Assembly: GCF_016463485.1 (NCBI RefSeq)
Contig: NZ_JAEMRD010000014.1
Coordinates: 1-42,099, forward strand
Length of the DNA stretch: 42,099 nucleotides
Direction of reading: 5' to 3'
Origin: Brevundimonas sp.
GTDB lineage: Bacteria > Pseudomonadota > Alphaproteobacteria > Caulobacterales > Caulobacteraceae
Shown: positions 34,632 to 42,099 of the stretch, in pieces
Layout of the letters: each line of letters starts with the position of its first letter
Numbering within the stretch: the first letter of the stretch is position 1
Program-made: the position numbers and the translations under genes
Notes under the pieces: model-generated
Database searches by the model: none
Told to the model about the DNA's origin: nothing
Seen by the model: the letters and a program-made list of their open reading frames with translations, nothing else

Positions 34632-37448
34632 TTACTGAACAGGCACCCCGTTCGCGTCTACGACCTGCACCTGACCCAAGCCCAGCGCCTCGATCTTCGG
34701 CTTCATCGTGGCCACGTCGCCGACGATGACCCAGGTGGTCGGGCCGGAACCGACCACCGACCGGGCCGCAGCCGAAGCCGAGGCCGCCGTGGTGGCGTTC
34801 ACGCCTGCGGCATAGCTGTCGAAATAGGTCTCGGGCCGGCCGTAGACGACCATGGTGGTCAGGTCGTTCATGACCGCGCCGTTGGTCTCCCAATCCCCGG
34901 CCATGCCCTGGATCAGGTTGGCCTTGGTCGAGCTCAGCTCGGCCTCGGTCATGGGACGGTCGCCGACGATTTCGGTCAGCTCGCGCCGGACCTCGGCTGC
35001 GCTTTCGGCGGTCTTGTCGGACTGGACCTCGGCCGTGGCCGAGAACAGGCGCGGGCCGTTGCCGGCGCGGACGCCCGAGCGAGCCCCGTAGGACCAGCCC
35101 TTGTTCTCGCGCAGGTTCATGTTGATCCGGCTGGTGAAGGTACCGCCCAGCGCGGTGTTCAACGTGTCCAGCTGAGGCTCGGTGGCGGCATCGAAGGGCG
35201 CGGTCAGGCGACCGGCCATGATCGTCGCCTGGGGTCCGGGCCGGTTGATCAGCAGGACCTGAGGCGTCGCGGGAGCCGCCGCCACCTGGACTTCAGGCTT
35301 GGCGGGGACCGGCGAAGACGGTGCCTTCCAGCCCGCCAGGGCCCGCTCGAGCTGGGGTTGCAGCTCGGCCATCTCGATATCGCCGACGACCACCAGGGTC
35401 GCGTTGTCGGGGCGGAACCAGGTGGCGTGATAGGCCTCGGCGTCGGCCGGGGTCAGGGTCGCGACCGAGGCCTCGGTGCCGTTCGTCGGACGGCCGTACG
35501 GGTTGTTCGGACCATAGACGTTGGCGGCCAGGACCCGGTTGGCGATCGCGCCGGGCGTGCGGTTGGCCTGCTGGATGCCGGCGACCTGCTGGGCCTGGGC
35601 CCGGACGAAGTCGGCCTGGCGGAAGGCCGGGTTCTCGATCACGTCGGCGAACAGATCGAGCGACGGAGCCAAGCGGGGCTCCAGCGCGGTCATGCTGACG
35701 GTGGTGTAGTCGGTCGCAGACCCGGCACCGAGGGTGGCCCCCAGCAGTTGCAGCCGGTCCGAGATCTCCAGCGCGTCGAGGTCGTCGGTGCCGTTGGTCA
35801 TGACGGCCGGAGCCAGGGCGGCGATGCCCGCCTTGTCCGCCCCATCGGTCGCCGAGCCGGCGTTGACGATCAGGTTCATCGCCACGGTTGGCACGCCGGT
35901 GCGCGACGCCAGCACGACCTTCAGCCCGTTCGACAGGGTCGCCCGTTCGACATCGGGGAAGTCAGCCGCCGGGGCCACACCCGCGTCGGGCACCCCGCCC
36001 GAGCGATCGACGCCGGTCGCCGCCGCCGCATAGTCGGGGAAGGGCAGGACTTCCAGCGAATAGCTGCCGTCGGTCAGCCACGCCCGGCCCACGCCCGTGA
36101 TGTCGGCCGGACGGGCCGCCAGGATACGGTCGTAGCTGGTTTTCCAGGCACCGGGATCGCCGTGATAGACCTGGCTCTCGGCCAGGATGTCGGACTTGCC
36201 GCCGAAGCCGCCGATCCGTTCGGTGCCGCGCACGAAGCCTGCGCCCACCGAGGTGCGGGCGCGCTCCAGCTCGTCGGCCGTCGGGCCGTCACGCAGCAGC
36301 TTGGCCATCTCCTCATCGACGATGGTCTCGATCCGCGCCAGGTCGATGCCCGGCTTGGCGGTGACCATGACCAGGAACTGGCTGCCGATCTCGCTCTCGC
36401 TGTTGAAGGCGCCGACATTGACGGCGATCTGCTCGTCGAACACCAGCCGCTTGTACAGGCGCGACGAGCGGCCCGAGGTCAGCACCTGACCCAGCAGGCC
36501 CAGATAGTCGGCCTCGGCCGTGCCGGCCGGCGGGGTGTTCCACACCTTGTACAGTCGGGGCTGACCCACGCGGTCGTACATGGTCTCGCGCTGAACGCCG
36601 GTCATGCGGGAGATCATCTGGTTCGGGCGGGTGACCGGAGGTCCGGGCGGGATGTCGCCAAAGTATTGCTCGACCTTGGCGCGCGCCTGTTCGGGCGTGA
36701 TATCGCCGGCCAGCACGATCGTGGCGTTGGCCGCCCCGTAGTAATCCCGGAACCAGGCCTTGACCGTGTCCAGGTCGGCCGCGTTCAGATCGTCCATCGA
36801 GCCGATGACCGTGTGGCCATAGGGGTGGTCGGCCGGATAGGTGGCGTTCGTGATCGCATCCCAGACGCGGCCATAGGGCTGGTTCTCGCCACGGCGCTTC
36901 TCGTTCTGGACGACGCCGCGCTGTTCATCCAGGCGCTCCTGGGTGATCGCACCCTGCAGGTGGCCCATCCGGTCGCTCTCCAGCCACAGGATGGAGTCCA
37001 GCGCCGAGGTCGGCACGTTCTGGAAATAGTTGGTGCGGTCGGAGTTGGTGGTGCCGTTCTGGTCGGTGGCACCCAGCAGTTCGGTCGCCTTGAAGAAATC
37101 GTTGTTGAAGTTCTCCGACCCGTTGAACATCAGGTGCTCGAACAGGTGGGCGAAGCCGGAGCGGCCGTTCGGCTCGTTCTTGGAACCGACGTGGTACCAG
37201 ATGTTGACCGCCACGATCGGGGCCTTGTGGTCCTCATGGACGATCACGGTCAGGCCGTTGGGAAGGACGAATTTCGTGAAGGGAATGTCGATCGGCGGCA
37301 GGGGGGCCAGTTGCTCGCCGCGCTGGGCGGAGGCGGCGGGTTCGGCGACGGCCGGCGCAGCAGGCTCGGACGCCAGGGCCGAAGAGGCGAAGAGGACGGA
37401 GGCCGCTACGCCTCCCAGCAATGCAAGGCGCAGACCGGTCGAACGCAT
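34632..37448 (-). CDS. M16 family (pitrilysin/insulinase-like) metalloprotease, double-unit
   Basis: This is a 938-residue exported zinc protease. A signal peptide (MRSTGLRLALLGGVAASVLF up to SALA) precedes two M16 units. The first carries the inverted zinc motif HLFEH (H101, E104, H105, in RSGFAHLFEHLMFNG) and the downstream glutamate in EQRGVVQNEKRR. The second, from about residue 510 (VERATLSNGLKVVLASRTGV), lacks an HxxEH and serves as the inactive half, as in pitrilysin-like fusions. It is a single gene ending in a strong terminator, and divergent from gltD across 268 bases. The likely role is breakdown of peptides in the periplasm. Confidence 0.94.
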   Translation of the reverse strand: MRSTGLRLALLGGVAASVLFASSALASEPAAPAVAEPAASAQRGEQLAPLPPIDIPFTKFVLPNGLTVIVHEDHKAPIVAVNIWYHVGSKNEPNGRSGFAHLFEHLMFNGSENFNNDFFKATELLGATDQNGTTNSDRTNYFQNVPTSALDSILWLESDRMGHLQGAITQERLDEQRGVVQNEKRRGENQPYGRVWDAITNATYPADHPYGHTVIGSMDDLNAADLDTVKAWFRDYYGAANATIVLAGDITPEQARAKVEQYFGDIPPGPPVTRPNQMISRMTGVQRETMYDRVGQPRLYKVWNTPPAGTAEADYLGLLGQVLTSGRSSRLYKRLVFDEQIAVNVGAFNSESEIGSQFLVMVTAKPGIDLARIETIVDEEMAKLLRDGPTADELERARTSVGAGFVRGTERIGGFGGKSDILAESQVYHGDPGAWKTSYDRILAARPADITGVGRAWLTDGSYSLEVLPFPDYAAAATGVDRSGGVPDAGVAPAADFPDVERATLSNGLKVVLASRTGVPTVAMNLIVNAGSATDGADKAGIAALAPAVMTNGTDDLDALEISDRLQLLGATLGAGSATDYTTVSMTALEPRLAPSLDLFADVIENPAFRQADFVRAQAQQVAGIQQANRTPGAIANRVLAANVYGPNNPYGRPTNGTEASVATLTPADAEAYHATWFRPDNATLVVVGDIEMAELQPQLERALAGWKAPSSPVPAKPEVQVAAAPATPQVLLINRPGPQATIMAGRLTAPFDAATEPQLDTLNTALGGTFTSRINMNLRENKGWSYGARSGVRAGNGPRLFSATAEVQSDKTAESAAEVRRELTEIVGDRPMTEAELSSTKANLIQGMAGDWETNGAVMNDLTTMVVYGRPETYFDSYAAGVNATTAASASAAARSVVGSGPTTWVIVGDVATMKPKIEALGLGQVQVVDANGVPVQ

Positions 37449-37716
37449 GAAATACCTCGGGGGATGATGTGGCGGCGCAAAGTCCGCACTGTTTGCGTAA
37501 CGTCACAAACCAGCCCCGGAAAGGAACGTTTTCTGAACTTTTGGTCATGTTCGAGCCGTTGGGGCCTGACAGCCGGCGGACGGCGTTCCGGCAGACCGCG
37601 CCCACCTCGGTCACTTCATGCACAAATGCCGCACTCGGCGACAAGATCATGTTGAAAGGCCTCGCTAGACCCCGATATCGCGGAAATCATTTGCCGAACG
37701 GGTCGGTTTTCGCTTT

Positions 37717-39168
37717 ATGCGGCGTATGCAGAACAAGGGACCATCAGGGCCGCAAGGCTTCGTCGTGCAACCACGCCGTCTTCCCAAGACGGAAGCGAGC
37801 CTGCGCGTGCAGGATTTCGGCGAGATCATCGTCAAACCGACGCCCGAGAACCTCGAGGTCCAGGCCGGGCGCTGCACCGACTGTGGCGTTCCCTTCTGCC
37901 AGAACGCCTGCCCGCTCCAGAACAACATCCCCGACTGGCTGGGCCTGTCGGCTGAAGACGAGCTGCGCGAGGCCTGGCGCGTCGCGTCGGCCACCTCGAC
38001 CATGCCCGAGATCTGCGGACGCATCTGTCCGCAGGACCGGCTTTGCGAGGGCTCTTGCACCCTGAACCAGTCGGGCTGGGAAGCCGTGACCATCGGTTCG
38101 GTCGAGGCCTTCATCGGCGATACCGCCTTCGACAACGGCTGGGTCGCACCGATCCGCCCGCTGCATGAACGCGGCGAATCGGTCGGCATCATCGGTGCCG
38201 GCCCCGCCGGCATGGCCGCCGCCGACCGGCTGCGCGAACAAGGCTATCAGGTCACCATCTACGACCGCCACGACCGACCCGGTGGCCTGCTGACCTACGG
38301 TATCCCCGGCTTCAAGCTGGAGAAGCGCGTGGTCCAGCGCCGCACTGATCGTCTTGCCGACGGCGGCGTGACCTTCGTCCAGAACTGCAATGTCGGAACA
38401 GACGTCACCCTCGATGATCTGCGGGGCAAGCATGACGCCGTCCTGCTGGCCATGGGCGTCTATCAGGCGCGGGCCCTGACGGCGCCGGGCGTGGGCCCCG
38501 GTTCGACCATCCGCGCGCTCGATTTCCTGACGCATCAGAACCGCCGCGATCTGGGCGATGCCGAAGGCACCGACTGGTACTCCGCCAAGGGCCGCAAGGT
38601 CGTCGTCATCGGCGGCGGCGACACCGCCATGGACTGCGTCCGCACCGCCATCCGTCAGGGCGCTGCCTCGGTCGTCTGCCTGTACCGCCGCGACAAGGAC
38701 AACATGCCCGGCTCGGCCCGCGAGGTCTCCAATGCCGAGGAAGAAGGCGTGGTCTTTGAATGGCTCGGCGCGCCCAAGGCCCTGATGTCGCGTGACGGCA
38801 CCACGACCTCGATCCGTGCCGCCCGCATGGCCCTGTCCGAACCCGAACTGGGCAAGCGTCGCGAGATCATCGCCGTGCCCGGCGGTGACTTCGACCTGGA
38901 GGCCGACATGGTCATCGAGGCCCTCGGCTTCGAGCCCGAAGCCTTCGCCGACCACCACGCCGAGCTCGCCCTGACCGAATGGGGCACTGTGGTGACGCCG
39001 CAAGCTCGCAACACCCAGGGCTATTCGACCACCCTGCCCGGCGTTTTCGCGGCGGGCGACGCTGTCCGCGGTGCCTCGCTCGTCGTCTGGGCCGTCCGCG
39101 ACGGCCAGGACGCGGCGGCGGAAATCGATCGCTACCTCAAGGCTCAAGCCGCGAGTGTGGCGGCATGA
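37717..39168 (+). CDS. gltD: Glutamate synthase small subunit
   Basis: This 483-residue FAD and Fe-S protein passes electrons from NADPH to the large subunit for making glutamate from glutamine and 2-oxoglutarate. Cysteine clusters CTDCGVPFCQNACPL and CGRICPQDRLCEGSC near residues 52-110 bind 4Fe-4S centres. The two dinucleotide folds start VGIIGAGPAGMAAADRLREQ and VVVIGGGDTAMDCVRTAIRQ. The start is the ATG at 37717 or the one at 37726; neither has a clear Shine-Dalgarno. TTGCCG and TTTATG sit 17 bases apart just upstream, so a near-leaderless transcript is possible. The gene comes before gltB, the reverse of the E. coli order, with a repeat between them. Confidence 0.95.
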   Translation: MRRMQNKGPSGPQGFVVQPRRLPKTEASLRVQDFGEIIVKPTPENLEVQAGRCTDCGVPFCQNACPLQNNIPDWLGLSAEDELREAWRVASATSTMPEICGRICPQDRLCEGSCTLNQSGWEAVTIGSVEAFIGDTAFDNGWVAPIRPLHERGESVGIIGAGPAGMAAADRLREQGYQVTIYDRHDRPGGLLTYGIPGFKLEKRVVQRRTDRLADGGVTFVQNCNVGTDVTLDDLRGKHDAVLLAMGVYQARALTAPGVGPGSTIRALDFLTHQNRRDLGDAEGTDWYSAKGRKVVVIGGGDTAMDCVRTAIRQGAASVVCLYRRDKDNMPGSAREVSNAEEEGVVFEWLGAPKALMSRDGTTTSIRAARMALSEPELGKRREIIAVPGGDFDLEADMVIEALGFEPEAFADHHAELALTEWGTVVTPQARNTQGYSTTLPGVFAAGDAVRGASLVVWAVRDGQDAAAEIDRYLKAQAASVAA

Positions 39169-39181
39169 TATTTTCTCCATT

Positions 39182-39314
39182 TCCGCTCATTCCCGCGAAA
39201 GCGGGGACCCAGTGCTTTGGGCGAGCCAATCTCAGACCAACTCTCCGAAAACCCAGTCCGACGCACCGTGCCTCGCGAAAGAACTGGGTCCCCGCTTTCG
39301 CGGGGATGAGCGGA
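39182..39314. repeat. Long inverted repeat between gltD and gltB (family C)
   Basis: Arms at 39182-39213 and 39283-39314 are 32 bases each with a single mismatch (TCCGCTCATTCCCGCGAAAG and CGGGGACCCAGT on the left). Inner parts (CTTTGGGCGAG and CTCGCGAAAG) also pair loosely. The whole 133-base unit looks like a small non-autonomous element or REP pair. It starts 14 bases after the gltD stop and ends 8 bases before the gltB ATG. Confidence 0.9.
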
Positions 39315-39315
39315 G
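39311..39315 (+). promoter_or_regulatory. Ribosome binding site of gltB, formed by the repeat arm
   Basis: CGGAG at 39311-39315 lies 7 bases before the gltB ATG and is the obvious Shine-Dalgarno. Four of its five bases belong to the right arm of the inverted repeat and pair with 39182-39185, so a folded transcript would hide the site. Confidence 0.6.
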
Positions 39316-39322
39316 AATTTGA

Positions 39323-42099
39323 ATGACCTGGCTGAACCAATACAACACCGACCGCCAACGCCTGATCGACGCCGGTGCCTATGAACCGTCATCGGAAAAG
39401 GACGCCTGCGGCGTCGGCATGGTCGCGGCCATCGACGGTGTGCCGCGCCGCGAGGTCGTGATCCACGCCATCCAGTCGCTGAAGAACGTCGCCCACCGCG
39501 GCGCGGTCGATCCCGACGGCCTGTCGGGCGACGGCGCGGGCCTGATGGTCGAGGCCCCGCAGGGGTTCTTCGCCGAACAGGTCCGGGTGATCGGCCAGAC
39601 CCTGCGTTCCGGCCCCATCGCCATCGGCCAGATCTTCCTGCCGCGCACCGACTTGGGGGCCCAGGACCGCGCCCGCGCCATCGTCGAGACCGAGGTTCTG
39701 CGCGCCGGCTTCTATATCTATGGCTGGCGCCAGACGCCGATCGATCTGTCGGTCGTGGGCTCCAAGGCCGACGCCACCCGGCCCGAGATTGAGCAGATCA
39801 TGCTGGCCGCGCCCGCCGACCTCGCTGCCCCCGGTCAGTCCGAGGCCCTGGAGCGCGAGCTATATCTGTGCCGGCGCCGGATCGAAAAGGCCGCGACCGC
39901 CGAGAGCATCCCCGGCTTCTACATCTGTTCCCTGTCGGCCCGGTCGCTGATCTACAAGGGGATGGTCCGCGCCGAACTGCTGGATCAGCTCTATCCCGAC
40001 CTGCTGGATCCGACGTTCGAGGCCGCCTACGCGATCTTCCACCAGCGCTATTCCACGAACACCTTCCCCGAATGGCGGCTGGCCCAGCCGTTCCGCATGC
40101 TGGCCCACAACGGCGAGATCAACACGCTGAAGGGCAACCTGAACTGGATGCGGTCCCACGAGATCCGCATGACGGCCCAGGCGTTCGGAGAGCATGACGG
40201 CGACGTCAAGCCGGTGGTCCAGGCGGGCGGCTCCGATTCCGCTGCCCTCGACAACGTGTTCGAGGTTCTGGTCCGCGCCGGTCGTCCCGCGCCCATGGCC
40301 AAGGCTCTATTGATGCCCGAGGCATGGGCTCGCGACGAGGGCCTGATGAAGGCCGACCACCGCGCCCTCTACGCCTATTGCAACGCGGTGATGGAGCCGT
40401 GGGACGGCCCCGCCGCCATCTGCGCCACCGACGGCCGCTACGTCGTCTGCGGCAAGGATCGCAATGGCCTGCGTCCCCTGCGCGCCATGGTCACCCACGA
40501 CGGCCTGCTGCTGGCGGGCTCCGAGGCCGGTCTGGCCGGCCTGCCCGAAAGCCGGATCGCCTATCGCCTGCCGATCGGCCCCGGCCGGATGATCGTCGCC
40601 GATCTTCAGAAGGGCGTGATCCTGAACGAGGCCGAGGCCATCGACGCCCTGGCTGCCGCTCATCCGTACCAGGACTGGCTCGACAACATGGTCGATCTGG
40701 AGCCCCTGATCGGCCCCGGACCCGAGCCCCGCGCCGCCACCGGCGACGCCCTGACCCGTCGTCAGATCGCCGCCGGATACTCCCGCGAAGACCTGGACAT
40801 GCTGCTGGACCCGATGATCCGGGACGGCAAGGAGGCGGTCGGCTCCATGGGCGACGACACGCCTCCGGCGGTGCTGTCGGACCTGCCGCGCCCGCTCGCC
40901 CACTATTTCCGCCAGAACTTCTCGCAGGTCACCAACCCGCCGATCGACCCCTTGCGCGAAGCCGGGGCGATGAGCCTGAAGACCCGGTTCAAGAACCTGG
41001 GCAACATCCTGGCCGAGGAAGAGGCCCAGACGAACGTCTTCGTCCTCGACAGCCCCATCCTGACCACCGGGATGTACGAGCGGATGCTGGGCGTCGTCGG
41101 CGCCGGTTCGACGGTGACGCTGGACTGTTCCTATCCCCTTCCTGCCGAAGGCGATCGCCCCGGTGCCGGTTTGCGGGCCGCCATCGACCGCATCCAGCTT
41201 GAGGCCGAGACGGCGGTCCGCAACGGTTCGGGCCTGGTCGTCCTGACCGACGAACGTGCGTCCGAAGACCGCATCACCATCCCGATGATCATCGCCACCT
41301 CGGCGGTTCATCTGCGCCTCACGGACAAGGGCCTGCGCAGCTTCGTCTCGATCGTGGTGCGCTCGTCCGAGGCCCTGGAGCCGCATGGCATCGCGGTCCT
41401 GGTCGGGGTCGGGGCCACGGCCATCAACCCGTGGCTGGCCCAGGAAATGTTCCAGGAACGTCTGGATCGCGGGGCCTATCCGGGTCTGTCGCTCCGGGAC
41501 GCCTGCCTGAACTACAAGGCCGGTCTCGAGGCCGGTCTGATGAAGACGCTCGCGCGCAAGGGGATCAGCATAATCTCCGCCTATCGCGGCGGGTGCGAGT
41601 TCGAGGTCCTGGGCCTGTCCCGCGCCCTGACGGCCGAGTTCTTCCCCGGAGCGCCCTCGCGCATCTCCGGCATCGGCCTGGCCGGGCTGGAGCAGCAGGC
41701 GATGCGTCGCCACGCGGCGGCCTGGACCGAGGCCTCGCCCTCGCCAGCCATCGGCGGCTTCTTCCGCATCCGTGCAGGTCAGGAAAGCCACGCCCACGAC
41801 GCGAAGACGATCCACCTGCTCCAGGACGCCTGCAATCGCGGCGACTACAAGCGGTTCAAGCAGTATTCCGAGGCCGTTCGCAGCCAGCCCGACAACGCCC
41901 CGCGCGATCTTCTCGACTGGCGCGAGAACCTGTCGCCCGTGCCGGTCTACGAGGTCGAGAGCGTCTCAGATATCCGCAAGCGCTTCCTGACGCCCGGCAT
42001 GTCGCTCGGCGCCCTGAGCCCTGAGGCCCACGGCGTCCTCAACGTCGCCATGAACCGCATCGGCGCCCGCTCGGTCTCGGGCGAAGGCGGCGAGGATCC
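39323..42099 (+). CDS. gltB: Glutamate synthase large subunit (5' part, runs off right edge)
   Basis: The first 925 codons of the roughly 1500-residue large subunit are visible. The ATG at 39323 opens MTWLNQYNTDRQRL; C29 in EKDACGVGMVAAIDG is the expected N-terminal nucleophile of the class II glutaminase after removal of a propeptide. Glutaminase markers include LKNVAHRGAVDPDGLSGDGA, IFHQRYSTNTFPEWRLAQPF, MLAHNGEINTLKGNLNW and GKDRNGLRPLR. The central domain follows (NPPIDPLREAGAMSLKTRFK), and the window ends in the FMN-domain motif ARSVSGEGGED. It works with GltD encoded just upstream. Truncation is due to the window edge. Confidence 0.96.
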   Translation, partial: MTWLNQYNTDRQRLIDAGAYEPSSEKDACGVGMVAAIDGVPRREVVIHAIQSLKNVAHRGAVDPDGLSGDGAGLMVEAPQGFFAEQVRVIGQTLRSGPIAIGQIFLPRTDLGAQDRARAIVETEVLRAGFYIYGWRQTPIDLSVVGSKADATRPEIEQIMLAAPADLAAPGQSEALERELYLCRRRIEKAATAESIPGFYICSLSARSLIYKGMVRAELLDQLYPDLLDPTFEAAYAIFHQRYSTNTFPEWRLAQPFRMLAHNGEINTLKGNLNWMRSHEIRMTAQAFGEHDGDVKPVVQAGGSDSAALDNVFEVLVRAGRPAPMAKALLMPEAWARDEGLMKADHRALYAYCNAVMEPWDGPAAICATDGRYVVCGKDRNGLRPLRAMVTHDGLLLAGSEAGLAGLPESRIAYRLPIGPGRMIVADLQKGVILNEAEAIDALAAAHPYQDWLDNMVDLEPLIGPGPEPRAATGDALTRRQIAAGYSREDLDMLLDPMIRDGKEAVGSMGDDTPPAVLSDLPRPLAHYFRQNFSQVTNPPIDPLREAGAMSLKTRFKNLGNILAEEEAQTNVFVLDSPILTTGMYERMLGVVGAGSTVTLDCSYPLPAEGDRPGAGLRAAIDRIQLEAETAVRNGSGLVVLTDERASEDRITIPMIIATSAVHLRLTDKGLRSFVSIVVRSSEALEPHGIAVLVGVGATAINPWLAQEMFQERLDRGAYPGLSLRDACLNYKAGLEAGLMKTLARKGISIISAYRGGCEFEVLGLSRALTAEFFPGAPSRISGIGLAGLEQQAMRRHAAAWTEASPSPAIGGFFRIRAGQESHAHDAKTIHLLQDACNRGDYKRFKQYSEAVRSQPDNAPRDLLDWRENLSPVPVYEVESVSDIRKRFLTPGMSLGALSPEAHGVLNVAMNRIGARSVSGEGGED

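Noticed and set aside
37487-37504. Imperfect palindrome TTTGCGTAACGTCACAAA before the M16 gene
   Set aside because: Several mismatches in the arms; not distinguishable from chance.
1-42099. CRISPR array, phage or transposase genes, rRNA or tRNA
   Set aside because: No regularly spaced repeats, no transposase or integrase motifs, and no recognisable RNA gene were seen; the repeats present are dispersed palindromic units.
42094-42099. GGATCC at the very end of the window
   Set aside because: A restriction-site-like hexamer at the edge; it is ordinary coding sequence of gltB and carries no biological meaning here.

Overview
The window looks like chromosomal DNA of a high-GC alphaproteobacterium of the Caulobacteraceae, most likely Brevundimonas or a close relative. 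This is inferred from gene content, codon use and protein style (NodT-type outer membrane factor, TorF/Gcw_chp porin, GH3 BglX-type glucosidase, gltD-gltB order). No rRNA, tRNA, phage, transposase or CRISPR array was recognised. No gene-free stretch exceeds 300 bases; the longest is about 268 bases, before gltD.

Layout: 1-1915 (-) is the 5' part of a 5-oxoprolinase gene that runs off the left edge and contains an in-frame copy of an intergenic palindromic repeat. 2084-3331 (+) is a TMEM43-family membrane protein. 3500-6311 (-) is a tightly overlapping three-gene operon: a StlD/DarB-like ketosynthase III, a haem-oxygenase-like di-iron oxidase and an uncharacterised protein. A DCC-type thiol oxidoreductase (6406-6765) is divergent from it. 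6778-9102 (-) is a Tat-exported GH3 beta-glucosidase. 9184-13836 holds the complete YjfI-J-K-L-M-C set known from E. coli, here split into two arms diverging from 11961-12096. 13989-16161 (-) is amtB followed by a TorF-type porin, with a sigma-54-like promoter upstream of amtB.

16359-24269 (-) is a continuous branched-chain amino acid operon, ilvD-ilvC-ilvG-ilvM-leuC-leuD-leuB. In front of it lies what reads as a complete transcription attenuator: a 50-codon leader peptide with a dense Leu/Ile/Val run, competing antiterminator and terminator pairings, and a T-tract. 24743-27675 (-) is an M1 metallopeptidase with a DUF6702-like partner. 27792-34423 is a TetR regulator divergent from an RND efflux operon (adaptor, pump, outer membrane factor). 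34632-37448 (-) is a double M16 protease. 37717-42099 (+) is gltD followed by gltB, the latter cut by the right edge.

Three themes stand out. First, palindromic repeats are built into host genes: one is read in frame inside the oxoprolinase gene, and two others sit at operon junctions and supply the Shine-Dalgarno of the downstream gene (yjfC and gltB). Second, the ketosynthase/di-iron oxidase/unknown operon looks like a small pathway with no assigned product. Third, the ilv-leu attenuator and the RHH-DUF2170 fusion next to a palindrome in the Yjf locus are readable regulatory designs. All calls rest on reading the sequence and recalled family features; no database search was run.
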